The position numbers and the translations under genes were made by a program. From positions 6,655 to 43,532 of the forward strand of contig JAAAUF010000273.1 in the NCBI GenBank assembly GCA_015499985.1: a stretch of DNA of 36,878 nt, written 5' to 3'. This DNA comes from Haplosporangium gracile (taxonomy: Eukaryota > Mortierellomycota > Mortierellomycetes > Mortierellales > Mortierellaceae). Under the pieces are notes generated by a model. It saw only the letters and a program-made list of their open reading frames with translations, was not told where the DNA came from and ran no database searches. Positions 21,791 to 31,594 of the stretch are shown here, piece by piece (within the stretch, counting starts at the first letter, position 1; each line of letters starts with the position of its first letter).

Positions 21791-21842
21791 AAAAAAAAAA
21801 AGTTCTCAAAATTTTCTAACAATTCCTTTTGAGAGGATGCTG
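21791..21842 (-). repeat. Right terminal inverted repeat of the Tc1 element
   Basis: The inverted copy of 20691-20740. It ends GAGGATGCTG directly before the flanking TA at 21843-21844. Confidence 0.88.
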
Positions 21843-21903
21843 TACACGGTTTCTTACCAGGCGAATTCGAGGTCATTATCGACAAGACGTTTTTTGTTTG
21901 AGG

Positions 21904-21988
21904 TTAATCTATTTGACAATTCGGGTTGCTCGAATTATTTGACAGCCCCCTCCGTTTTCCGCACTGAGTCCATGTAACTCACTTTTTT
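21904..21988 (+). repeat. Left inverted repeat arm of the MITE
   Basis: Begins TTAATCTATTTGACA and contains a second TTTGACAG at 21938. It ends in TGTAACTCACTTTTTT. The partner arm is 22258-22342. Confidence 0.87.
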
Positions 21989-22257
21989 GGTTTTTAAGAC
22001 AAAAATGTGTACAGGAGAGACCAAACTCATTGAGACAACTTGCTTTCCTTCGCGCTCTCGATGCATCATTTGTGCATTCTCAGAGGTGATCATTGAAGCA
22101 TTTGTGCTGAGATTGTTACTTGTTAGCTACTGACAAGCCGTAGTGATGACGATATAGGATATGAGCTTCATGAATTGAAGCGTAGGAAGGTGGGCAACGA
22201 AATTAACGCATTAGTAATGGGTTTGTAACAATGCAACAAGGCCTGCGGAGAAAAAAC

Positions 22258-22342
22258 AAAAAAAGTGAGTTACATGAACTTAGTGCGGAAAACAATGGGG
22301 GCTGTCAATAATTCGAGTAACCCGGGCTGTCAAACAGATTAA
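22258..22342 (-). repeat. Right inverted repeat arm of the MITE
   Basis: On the minus strand it begins TTAATCTGTTTGACA and ends TGTAACTCACTTTTTTT, matching the left arm. Its second TTGACA copy has lost one T. Confidence 0.87.
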
Positions 22343-23382
22343 TTCAAAAGCGGCGCAGTTTTCCGTTTCTTGAAATCATAGGCAGGTAAGAGCTGATCGA
22401 CTCGTCACCAAGAGTGTTCTGGCTAGGATATCGATATATGCTTCTTGGTCTTGTTGAGGTTTCGGGCTTATTTTTATCAGTGAGACAAACAAACTTGATC
22501 ACAGATAAGCTTGTGAGACACGTTAACTGACGCTGCTTGAATGAGCTTTTTTCTCACTGAAATGAGTATTGTTCAACCTGTAACTGACGCAACATCGACT
22601 TTTCCCTCTTCGTTTGAAGATCTTCTGCGAGCAAGCTTCATAAACAAAAGCACAGTAGGCATGTAATGATTGACGGTAATTTTCTTTTCTTTAGCTAGTC
22701 ATTCGTGCGTGTGTCTTTCTCGCTGTCCTGAAGAAGAGCTATCTTCAGACCTATGATAGGCTTCATTTTATCATGTTAGCTGGGCAGATCAAGTCCCTTT
22801 TTGCATTACAATGCAACATCCTAATGGTGTGTTTTGCCATACAACGCTCGTCATCATTAAAAAGATAGAGAACCACTGAGTGGTTAAGGAACGAATAAAC
22901 GAAAGAAAGAATAAAAAACAAAGTAGGCTGTTGTCAACGACAACGTTGTGAAGGTTTTAACTTTTTCCTTGTCAGACAATGCCGTCATGTAATTTATCCC
23001 TAAGACTGCCTACACAGAGCGAAGCATCGAGTCGATTACGAAAATCGCGTATATTACAACAGCAAAGCTAAAGAAAAAAAATGGATTGAAATGGAGGTGA
23101 AACAGAAGAAGGGAGCGTGGACTGCAGCCAATAAAATCCTCTGGATCAAAAGGAGCTGAGAAGAGAGGAAAAAGGACACACGAAATTTCAGTTCGTGGAA
23201 AGAAAAAAAGAATGATCGATCCACCAACGATCACTTTTTCTTTTTCTCGTTTTAATAAAGCCCCTTCTTGATCTCAACGTTTCTCTTTCTCTCTCATTCT
23301 CTCATCCACTCTTCAACTCATTCGACATTAACAATCAGCACCTACGACTAACCTCACTCCCAGACACAAACAAAGGATCACA
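22343..23382. other. Intergenic DNA right of the MITE
   Basis: About 0.9 kb of AT-rich DNA with stops in all frames and no recognisable gene or repeat. The last 150 bases (TTTAATAAAG at 23251, then C/T- and CA-rich sequence) look like the promoter and leader of the methyltransferase gene. Confidence 0.45.
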
Positions 23383-24727
23383 ATGGACCATAGCCAAGAC
23401 ACAATAAACGAGGAGACCACATCCTCATTCACACCTCCATCCACACGGCCATTAATGGGTCCACCAACTTCAACCACCTCAGGAACCGGCGTACAGGCAC
23501 GCAATCACCTCCTCAACACCGCCTACAACAACAACAGCAACAACAACAACGACGACAACACCATCTATTATAACTCCAGCCGCCGTCCAGCCGCCGCCCC
23601 AGTCTCAATTACAGACTTCCGCCTCTTTGACGGCGAAAACTCACCCCAGAATATCGCCGTCTACGGGTTTGGCTTGGGCGCCCTCTTTGGAGCGAGTGTG
23701 ATCCTGGCCACCATGGTCGGCACCTCAATCCCACAGTTTTGGCTCTTCCTTGCCGCATTGGGTGTTTTCCATTCGCTTGAGTATATTGCCATTGCGCTGT
23801 TTAACCCCACAAAGCTTAAGCTCGACTGTAAGTTTTGTTGTTGATTTTTTTTTTTATTCGTTAAATGCTAAAAAAAAAACGATCGGAGGAGGGGATGGAT
23901 GGGTCGCATGGTACAATTATTTATTGTTTCATGACCCACAAGATACAAGGAGACGCAAGAAAACCGATCATTTATAAATTCAACCCAAAGTTCTACTAAT
24001 TTTACTCACTCATACTCGCCCTCTCCCCTTCTATCACAAAACATACTTGCCTTGTTAGCATTCTTGTTGAACCATAGCCCAGAGTACTCAGCAGCAACAG
24101 CCGCAGGAATCACAGAGTTCCTTATCGAGCTCTACTTCTTCCCACAGCTCAAGACCTGGGGCTTGCTGAACAAGATCGGACTGGTCATAGTGATCATTGG
24201 TCAGGTCGCTCGCACTTTGGCCATGTTCTCTGCCAAATCTAACTTTTCGCACCATGTTGAATTCTATAAGGAGGAGCATCATGTCCTCGTTACTGATGGC
24301 ATCTACAGGTAAACTTCAACTAATTGATATGGAATGGAGAATGCACATACAGGAAGAAAAAAAATAGACATGGATTGGATGCCTGGAATGGGAGGATAAA
24401 AGCCCTGGCTTCATTAAATTTAAACCTTGGTTTGTTTTTATCTTTCGCGGCTCTCACTAATTATTTCCCCCTTCCATTCTGCTATGCCCATCCCGTCCAT
24501 TGCGTAGCATTCTGAGACACCCTTCCTACTTTGGGTTTTATTACTGGGCCCTGGGCTCACAGTTGATGATGATGAACCCCGTCTGTATTGTCGGCTTTGC
24601 AGGAGTATTACACTATTTCTTCTCAGAGCGCATCCAGTACGAGGAGCAGTGTTTGGTCCGTTTCTTTGGACAGTCCTACCGTGATTACCAGGCTAGGACA
24701 CATACCGGCCTTCCTCTCATCAAGTAA
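23383..24727 (+). CDS. STE14: Protein-S-isoprenylcysteine O-methyltransferase (Ste14/ICMT)
   Basis: Three exons, 23383-23827, 24059-24308 and 24508-24727, give 304 residues, with both introns starting GTAA and every join in phase. The enzyme methylates the terminal prenylated cysteine of CaaX proteins such as Ras, Rho and mating factors, using S-adenosylmethionine in the ER membrane. The first 75 residues are polar and variable, with an Asn-rich run. Hydrophobic helices follow, then the ICMT core: HHVEFYKEEHHVLVTDGIY, RHPSYFGFYYWALGSQ (from Arg235, the methyl-donor site) and the closing FFSERIQYEEQCLVRFFG with its conserved Glu residues, ending YRDYQARTHTGLPLIK. Length and topology fit the family. 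It converges on the cyclin H gene, with 243 bases between the stops. Confidence 0.93.
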
Positions 24728-24790
24728 AACCTGGATCGTCCCAGTTTTCTTTGTGCATCTTGGTGCGCATTAGAGCGACCACACCCTTAG

Positions 24791-24796
24791 AATAAA
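24791..24796 (+). terminator. Polyadenylation signal of the methyltransferase gene
   Basis: AATAAA 64 bases after the stop at 24725-24727, in the short convergent gap before the cyclin H gene. Confidence 0.45.
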
Positions 24797-24895
24797 CACA
24801 GATAGGAAAAAAAACAACAATCTCGTAATGTTATTCATGATATCACTGCGCGCAAGTGGTGAGGATAAGATTTCTGTTATTTGTTTTCTATCTTA

Positions 24896-24901
24896 TTTAT
24901 T
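24896..24901 (-). terminator. Polyadenylation signal of the cyclin H gene
   Basis: The plus strand reads TTTATT, so the minus strand reads AATAAA, 70 bases beyond the stop at 24971-24973. It lies about 100 bases from the opposing signal at 24791, so the two 3' ends need not overlap much. Confidence 0.4.
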
Positions 24902-24970
24902 TGTTTGGAGTCAGGATCTCTTGCTCTGCCAAAGAGGACAAAAAATGTCAGCGACGGTTGGTCGCTACAA

Positions 24971-26815
24971 TTAGGCGCTGTCGCCTAATTTGACCCGCTT
25001 GTCAGGGTTGCCACCATCATCGTCGTCATCATCATCATCTCCTGCAACCTCGCCTCGTTTCCTCTTCATGAACCTACAAAAATGAATAATGAGCATGGAA
25101 CAAACCAAATAATACAAAAATATCTGTGAGCAAACAAACTCAAAGAAAAAACACGCACCAGCCCAAAACAATTAATTATGTCAACAAATAAACAGAAGAA
25201 ACTTACAGGAGACTGTCAGGGTTTCGTGCGGGGTCTTTGCACATCTTTAGCCGCTTGTCAATCTCGGTTGCCACCAACTTGTCAACCTCAACACATCGGC
25301 GGTCTTCCTTCAGCACCTTCTCGATCGCCTCCAGAATCGGTAACAGTTGGCTGTTATACTTTTGTGCCGCGCTCTCATTCGACATAAACTTGTACTTGGC
25401 GTATCTACACACAGTCAGTGTTACCAAAAACAAGTATAATATGTAAATAATGAAATCTGGATACGCGCAAGCACAATGTGGACACAAAGATTCGTCGCGT
25501 GTATTTGATCATCCATGAGCCAGTCTGTCTTACCTCTCAAAGTCGTACGCCTCGTCTTTACTCGCTATCCTCATGGTAGCCAAGGCGATCTGAGAAGGTT
25601 GGTACAGGAAGCAAAGGTCCGTGTGAAGTGCCGTGTCAATCAGCGTCAACGCGCGCTCATATACCTTCTGCAGCTTGCTCATGTTCTCCGTCACGGCCTA
25701 TCAAACACACGCAGAGACAGTGTAAGTAAATTGCTTGCTATCCCGCGAACAACAATCATTTAATAAACATGAAAGATGAAATTAAGATATGTTGAAATTA
25801 CCTGCATGTCGAAGTAAAAGCCAAGGCAGGGACGGTAGGGATGATGAACCGTGAAATGGAAGCGCAGGGTTTTGCATACAAGAAACTCGAGTTGAAGGAT
25901 CGACTCTGCAGGGCTCTTGAGCACCTTTGAGAAATCCTCGATCGACATCAAGTAGTTTTCCGTCTTCCTGGCCAAGAACATGCACGTCAACCTATTTCGC
26001 AGCATTCGTAACGCGGAGGTTAGTGTGAGCACGATTGTCCGCGCGTGCTATAACGTGTCACGCTGTTCCAGCGTTTGGTCGTGTCTTAGGTACGTACATG
26101 ACATCCTTGGGGTGATGATCCATGACGGTGTTCTCAAGGAAGAAGCGCTTCATGTAAACGACTGCAGTTGCCTATCGCACGTAGAAGACGCAAAAAAAGC
26201 CTTGCTCAGTAATTGTCTTTCTGAATACAGTTCAACATTTCCGACTTTCTGTTCCTGACGAATAGACAGCAAGGAGTAAAATACCATGACATAGGAGGGC
26301 AGCTTCCAGTACTGAAAGATCTTGACGATCCTGCGCTCATAGAACCCGAGCAATGTCAGTTCGTCCTCGACCGTCAAATATTTGAAATCCTGTGGCAAAT
26401 CGTCGAGCGAAAGTCCCTGAGCCGCCCTCTATTAGAAAACAAGAGAAACAACTGTATTCAGTACCGCCGTTATATGAATGGCATTTAAATAACAAGTACA
26501 GGCAAGAGGAAAGAAAGAAGGACGTACCAGATCGCTCTCGTCTTGGAAATTCTGTTTGATCGACGAAACAACCTCCTGGTTGACTTTACTTCGCATATCG
26601 TCCAACTGCTGCTGAGCGTACCGCCAGTGGTTGTACTGTGTCGATTGTTCATACAACTGCTTCAAGGGAACAGTTTCCTTCTGCGTCTCCTCAGCACCAC
26701 CGCCAGCAGCCACAATGACGCCGTTCGTATCGCCGTTGGTACTAGTAATTGCTGCATTCGAACCTGAAGTTAGTTCCGCTTGTGTTCCGTTTATGTTCTC
26801 CGATTGCGTCACCAT
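24971..26815 (-). CDS. CCL1: Cyclin H (CDK-activating kinase / TFIIH subunit)
   Basis: Seven minus-strand exons, 26815-26528, 26428-26285, 26171-26098, 25991-25802, 25697-25534, 25404-25207 and 25073-24971, give 386 residues; all phases agree. The first 70 residues are a Thr/Gly/Asn-rich tail. Then comes the cyclin H signature LYEQSTQYNHWRYAQQQL, followed by the first cyclin fold: LTLLGFYERRIVKIFQYW, YMKRFFLENTVMDHHPKDVM and LARKTENYLMSIEDF. The second fold has LVCKTLRFHFTVHHPYRP and IDTALHTDLCFLYQPSQIA. The end carries KRKR and a run of eight Asp. In other eukaryotes the protein binds Cdk7 and Mat1, forms the CDK-activating kinase and serves in TFIIH to phosphorylate the RNA polymerase II tail. 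The acidic C-terminal tail looks lineage-specific. It diverges from the PPR gene with 304 bases between the two starts. Confidence 0.94.
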
Positions 26816-27119
26816 TGTCGTTGCTGTGTTTTTTGTTTGCCTGCTTGTTGGTGCTATATGTTAATCGGGCGAAGTGCGTCGACGTTGCTTTAGGCGAAAT
26901 GCAGCGAGAGTCTTGGGAAGCAAAGGTAGACAATGAGAGACAAGAAAGAAGAGAAGCATTCCGCGAGCCTGTAACCTTTAAATGAAAAAAAATGGTGGCA
27001 AATTGCAACAAGCCACATTCAGGACCGGAAAAGCCGTTGAAGGTGAATCACGCTTTTACATTTTTTGCCTTCGACACTGCCATCACCACCATCACCAACG
27101 ACGACGACGTCCGCAGAGC
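26816..27119. promoter_or_regulatory. Shared divergent promoter region, cyclin H and PPR genes
   Basis: The 304 bases between the start codons must hold both promoters unless transcripts overlap. A TTTAAA-containing stretch at about 26976-26981 could act as a TATA-like element for the minus-strand gene, 160 bases before its ATG. No other clear element is seen. If the PPR protein started at the upstream in-frame ATG (26982), the gap would shrink to 166 bases. Confidence 0.4.
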
Positions 27120-29513
27120 ATGAGGGCAACAAGGATCCGTAGCCGGATCACGACATCTATTCACGCTCAGCCAGCTGGAGCTCACTCTGAATCTATACAT
27201 TGTCCTCATCAACTCCACCGCTCAAGCATAATCACCACCCAAGTCCTCAGGTGGCTCCTCCCTCCTACTTCAGCGCCAGCCCTATTACCCGTCAAGCCTA
27301 AAACCCGATCCCTCCTCGGTCATACCAGATTCGTACATTCTGCTTCTTCAAAACGCACCACCACACCACCAAAATCAAAGGCGAAGTCAACAGGAACCGC
27401 GTCTGCTTGGGACATTCCAGTCACCCCTCTCCGTTCAACCATGTTTCGAGATGTGCATCGGTCAGGAAACATAGGTTTACTCGGAGCCGCTACCTCTAAC
27501 CTCGCCACCCCTTCAGCAACAAACTCCGGCGCACCACAGCCAAAGGACAGAAACAGTTTTATACCCGAGGTGTCACTACAGGATCCCAACACCGACTACT
27601 GGAAGGTATACCAGGCGCAACGAAACAAGAAGCACAAGCCCACAATGGTGGAACTCCTCCGACTCCACGACTGGCTCAGCACTCGTCCTCTCATGACCAA
27701 CGATATCGCGTCCAGATCGATGCTACTCATCAAGGAGATGCACAAGCGACAGCTCCGATTTAACATCAACCTCTACAACAACTTAATCCACCATCACATC
27801 AAGCGGAGCAAATTTGACGACGCTCAAAGGGTTCTGGATCAGTTGGCCGAACATCGGGAGGTGCTGAAGGCGGACAGATCTATGCAGCAGAGGACCCTGG
27901 CGCTTTTGTTGGCGATGTATCTCAAGAGCGGGAACGAGATTCGGCTTCAGGCATTGGTGGATCGAGAGCCGTCGTGGTCGTCATCGGAATTTGGAGAAGA
28001 GGCGCTTTCGCAGACAATGACCGACTTTCTGAAGTGGAGTAAAGGCCTTCAGCTGAATAACGAATCGATCGAGCGTGTCAAAACCATCTTTCACGGGGTC
28101 CAGGAACGAACATGCTCACCCAACTCCCCACGGTTCACACACCTACTCCAGCGGCAGTTCGAGGACAATCGACCACAGGATGCCTACGGGTTAATGAACC
28201 ACATCCTTGACATTGGGTTCCACCCAAACGCCTACACCGTCTCCAGCATCATGTCAGGACTCCTCAACGCACGCCTCTACAACGAAGCGATTCATATCTG
28301 GGATAGGATCAAGGAGGACCCGGAGGCGCGTTCGGACCAAGTCCTACTAAACTCGCTCCTCTCGGCACTCTGTCAAGACCCCACCCAGTTTCCGACGGCT
28401 CGTGAGCTCTGGAGTCAGATTCTGGTCAACCCCGAGATCAAACCAGATGTCATCACCTTCTCCAATATGCTCAATGGATACTTCCGGGCCAAGGATCCTT
28501 CTTCGGCGATGATGCTCTGGGACCAGATGCGAGAGAGACCTTATTTGATCAAGCCCAACGCGATCATGTACAACGCCGTGATGACGGGACTCTTTCACAA
28601 TCACCTACCCAAGGAAGCCATAGCGATCTTTGATCAGATGGTTGCCCAGAAGGATATGGTCCTCTCCCTCGATACCTTCCAGATCATGATTAAAGGTCTC
28701 CTCTCGGTTCGGGATTCTGAGAACTTGAGTAAGGTGTTCTTAAAAATGGAGGAAGTTGGAGTTGAGAAAGATGCCGCGACATATACGATCATCACCGACA
28801 CTTTGTTCTCGCAGCGGGATGCCGAGGCTGCCAAACAGGTGGCCGATCTGATGACGGAGCGGAAGGTTGCTAAGAACGCTGTGACTTACTCGGCTATCAT
28901 TGCGGGTTTGGTCAACGTCGGTGACTTTGAGCGGGCACAGCGGCTGTTCAAGGAGATGCAGGAGGAAGGACACAGGCCGACGATCCATACTTTTGGAGCC
29001 ATGATGCAGGGTGCGTTCAAGGTCGGGGATGTCGAGCTTGCAGAGTCGATGGCTCAGCTGGCCATTCAAAACACCAAGGAGGGCATGTCCGCCGGCGCGT
29101 ACTCGATCATGATCTCGGGGTACTCGAATCTCTTGATGATGGACAAGGCCGACCGCTGGTTCCAAGAATTCCGACGCGCCGTCGTACACTCCTCTCCCTC
29201 CTCTTCTTTGCCATTTCCGTCGTCGTCGTCGTCGCTACCATCTGATTTTGTCTCTGCGGACGGTCCCAAAATCACATGGAGAATCTTCTATGTTCAATTG
29301 AAGGTCTGTGTCAAGCACCGGTTATGGGTTCCCGCAGATCGCGTGCTACGAGCGATGGAGGACCTTGGTTTCGAGTCGAATGTACCCAAGCTGACCAGAC
29401 TGATCCGTCGCGTCGAAGATATCCGTGCCGCCCATCCTGAGCAGTTTCCTTCAAGACCACTTGTTGCCGCCTCTTCTAGGACAGTGCCAACCACACCATC
29501 GACCGCGGAATAG
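27120..29513 (+). CDS. Pentatricopeptide repeat (PPR) protein, probably mitochondrial
   Basis: A single-exon frame gives 797 residues from the ATG at 27120. The frame is open to another ATG at 26982, which would add 46 residues with a His/Arg-rich run. I chose 27120 because MRATRIRSRITTSIHAQ looks like a mitochondrial targeting start: Arg, Ser and Thr with no acid. Repeats of about 35 residues run from about residue 215 to 675, with typical helix starts such as NLYNNLIHH, NAYTVSSIMSGL, DVITFSNMLNGYF, NAIMYNAVMTGLF, DTFQIMIKGLL, NAVTYSAIIAGL and TIHTFGAMMQGAF, giving about ten. Such proteins bind organelle RNA and act in its processing, stability or translation. The target cannot be told. A Ser/Pro-rich insert near residue 695 interrupts the C-terminal part. 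An AATAAA at 29530-29535 lies just after the stop. It converges on the eS1 gene. Confidence 0.9.
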   Translation: MRATRIRSRITTSIHAQPAGAHSESIHCPHQLHRSSIITTQVLRWLLPPTSAPALLPVKPKTRSLLGHTRFVHSASSKRTTTPPKSKAKSTGTASAWDIPVTPLRSTMFRDVHRSGNIGLLGAATSNLATPSATNSGAPQPKDRNSFIPEVSLQDPNTDYWKVYQAQRNKKHKPTMVELLRLHDWLSTRPLMTNDIASRSMLLIKEMHKRQLRFNINLYNNLIHHHIKRSKFDDAQRVLDQLAEHREVLKADRSMQQRTLALLLAMYLKSGNEIRLQALVDREPSWSSSEFGEEALSQTMTDFLKWSKGLQLNNESIERVKTIFHGVQERTCSPNSPRFTHLLQRQFEDNRPQDAYGLMNHILDIGFHPNAYTVSSIMSGLLNARLYNEAIHIWDRIKEDPEARSDQVLLNSLLSALCQDPTQFPTARELWSQILVNPEIKPDVITFSNMLNGYFRAKDPSSAMMLWDQMRERPYLIKPNAIMYNAVMTGLFHNHLPKEAIAIFDQMVAQKDMVLSLDTFQIMIKGLLSVRDSENLSKVFLKMEEVGVEKDAATYTIITDTLFSQRDAEAAKQVADLMTERKVAKNAVTYSAIIAGLVNVGDFERAQRLFKEMQEEGHRPTIHTFGAMMQGAFKVGDVELAESMAQLAIQNTKEGMSAGAYSIMISGYSNLLMMDKADRWFQEFRRAVVHSSPSSSLPFPSSSSSLPSDFVSADGPKITWRIFYVQLKVCVKHRLWVPADRVLRAMEDLGFESNVPKLTRLIRRVEDIRAAHPEQFPSRPLVAASSRTVPTTPSTAE

Positions 29514-29529
29514 ATTGATAGACCCGCGT

Positions 29530-29535
29530 AATAAA
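29530..29535 (+). terminator. Polyadenylation signal of the PPR gene
   Basis: AATAAA begins 17 bases after the stop codon at 29511-29513. The convergent eS1 gene ends 176 bases further on. Confidence 0.35.
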
Positions 29536-29710
29536 TTATGAAGCAAACAAAACAAAGATGCATGAGACCAATTAACCTTCGCACACACACGTATTGTCCT
29601 GGACAACCGACAACAAATATAGCAATGAGACAAAACGGAAGCAAAGAAAGACGTATTGAAAGAGGAGCGCTTTATGATTGAATCAAGGCAAAAAAAACAC
29701 ACAGAGTAAT

Positions 29711-31594
29711 TTAGACCTCGGCGAGGACAGCGGGCTCCTTGAAATCCTTGCGCTCGACCTTGGCACCGGTAGTGTTCTCGACATCAGCACCAGAGTGGAG
29801 CTCGAGGAGCTTTCCGAGGTCGAACTTGGGGGCCTTGAGGATCTTGACCTTGCGGACAAAGACGTCACGGAGGGGGTAGATCGACTTGCACGACTTCTCG
29901 ATCTCGGATCCAATGACCTCAGGGACAAACTTCTGGACGAGCTCCTTCAAGTCGCAGGACGAGGCCTGGGCAATCATGATCTCGAACATCTTCTTGCGGA
30001 TCTGACGGATCTGAGCAGTTTGAGCGTAGGTAGTCTTCTTGACCTGGTGGACTCCCTTCTTGGTGAAGGCAACAGCAAAGAGGCGGAGCAAATAACCGTC
30101 GGTGGTCTTGACATCGACGTGAGCCTCAATGATGGACTATTATTTTTTTTTTCATTTTGGAAAAAAAGAAAAAGATGGTCAATACCTGACTATCATATCT
30201 CAAACGTGAAACAACACCTTATCCTCGTTCCTGAGAAAAAGTAAACGCCAATGTTACGCCGTGAATGAAGATTCTTACCTGCCACTTGCGGACCATGGAG
30301 CGGAGCTTGTCCGAGGTCATGTCCATACCGTGGAAGTTGGTGAGGCAGTTCTTGCCCTGGACCTCATCAACACGCAGCTTGATCTTGCGGAAAGAGTGCT
30401 CCTCGCTCTTGTTCAAGTCAGCGAGGGAGATCTCGAGGACACGGCCCTTCAAGGCATCGTTGGCGTTCTTCATACCCTGGGTGCGGTTAACGAGGGTCTT
30501 GCCGACGTTGCGAACCTCAAAGGTCGAAGGAGCCTTGATATCGTACCAGTCCTTGCGGGTGAAGGGGTCGACGCTATTTTGTTTTGAAATGGAGAGGAGA
30601 GGGGTAGAGAGTATGAGGATCGTGGGTTCTGTGTAGGTTTGTTGTTGTTGATAGTTCCTGTTGGGGTGATGTTACACTCTCTCATTTTTTTCCTGTATCT
30701 GATATGTGCATGTTGGTTGAGTCGGAGCAAGCCTTCAAATTGCTGAAGATAGTTTGTTGATCCAACTATTGGTTGAGCAGGAGGCGCAGGTCTGAGCAGA
30801 CTAAAGCGTATCCGTTGTTGAAGAGCATGTTGCTCTTGCCGTTGTGCAGTCCACCTGTGAGCGCCAAACAAGTTGTGTCTAGGGGTCGACAAGGGTAAAA
30901 GGAAAGAGGAACGTCCCCGTCTCTTGCCAAGGATCTATCGGAGAAATAGACGATTCCTCTCTTCCAACCCTGAAATCGTCATGGTGGGGTTGCAGAGCTC
31001 ATTGCTGTGAATCCTCCCAGTCGTCCTCTAGAACTTAATCTCTACAAAGCCGTTCGTGCTCTGTCCAATCATCCTCCTGCGACGTAGAAAGAGCCGAGTT
31101 CAGCGAGAAGATTCATCGGCCTTCACTCATTCTGCGTGCTGAGATCTGATCCTGCTTCCTGGTTGTTTCCCTTCCAGAGGGAAAAAGAAGTGTTCTTCCT
31201 GCAGTGTAAGGAGTCAAGTTCTGGAACAATACTTTACACCTTCTTCTTGAGACCCTTCTTGCCTTTCGAGAGACGCTTATTCTTTCCAACGGCTGATGTT
31301 GCATAGTGTCATCAAAGCAAAAAATAGATGGAGTCCGATTGGAATAAGTTGAATCCAGATGAAAAAAAAGAGCCAAAGAAAAGTAGATGTCCATATGTTC
31401 AATTTTTGAGTGAGTGTCGAGAATAGGTCGATGAGCAGCAAAGGTTGCGGATAGGTGAATAGAATGTGAATAGATGGATAGATAGACAGATCGATGGTTA
31501 GTATCATCATGGATGTGTGTGTCCGCATTGTTCAACATGTAAACAAGCCGTACTTCCAAAATAGGAAATCTTAGATCCCGGTTACGCTACCCAT
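29711..31594 (-). CDS. RPS1: 40S ribosomal protein eS1 (S3a family)
   Basis: Four minus-strand exons, 31594-31591, 31292-31238, 30573-30279 and 30136-29711, give 259 residues, close to the usual 255. The protein belongs to the small ribosomal subunit. Joining restores the family start [19 protein letters not shown], then [39 protein letters not shown] and the closing domain with [16 protein letters not shown] and [11 protein letters not shown]. The first coding exon is only 4 nt (ATGG); its donor GTAGCG is weak but is the only ATGG followed by GT that I found upstream, and it fits the phase. Intron 2 is 664 nt, far longer than the others here. The start lies 146 bases beyond the stop of VPS54 on the same strand, so its promoter is very short or overlaps the VPS54 3' end. 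Confidence 0.93.
30574..31237 (-). other. Long intron 2 of the eS1 gene
   Basis: The intron is 664 nt, with donor GTAAAG and acceptor ATAG, while most introns in the window are 85-155 nt. I searched the minus strand for C/D snoRNA boxes and found no convincing pair. An H/ACA RNA cannot be judged by eye. A 140-codon open frame crosses part of it but overlaps exon 3 out of frame, so it is not called. Confidence 0.6.

Larger units (their letters stand above)
20691..21842 (-). mobile_element. Tc1/mariner transposon with intact ends
   Basis: The element is 1152 bp long. It begins CAGCGTCCTC and ends GAGGATGCTG, inverted copies of each other with one mismatch in ten. Each end is flanked by TA (20689-20690 and 21843-21844), the target duplication of this superfamily. 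The inverted repeats extend about 50 bp with roughly 85% match. The length is normal for a full Tc1-like element, and the single transposase gene inside, on the minus strand, is broken. The copy therefore cannot move on its own, but its ends could be recognised if a related transposase is present elsewhere. Confidence 0.93.
21904..22342. mobile_element. MITE-like element with 85-bp inverted repeats
   Basis: Left arm 21904-21988 and right arm 22258-22342 are inverted copies with about ten differences and one single-base indel (near 88% match). Similarity stops sharply at TTAA on both outer sides, so TTAA (or its inner TA) is the likely target duplication and the element proper is 21908-22338 (431 bp). 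The 270 bases between the arms have no coding frame. Each arm holds two TTTGACA-like words about 26 bases apart, arranged like paired transposase-binding sites. It has no detectable similarity to the ends of the Tc1 element 60 bases to the left, so it belongs to another family. Confidence 0.85.

Noticed and set aside
21904..22342. Reading the 85-bp arms as outer ends of the nearby Tc1 element
   Set aside because: The Tc1 element has its own terminal repeats and TA flanks at 20691 and 21842, and the arm sequences do not match those ends.
31293..31590. ATGATGA box in eS1 intron 1 as a C/D snoRNA
   Set aside because: No D box (CTGA) lies at a suitable distance on the minus strand and no terminal stem is visible.
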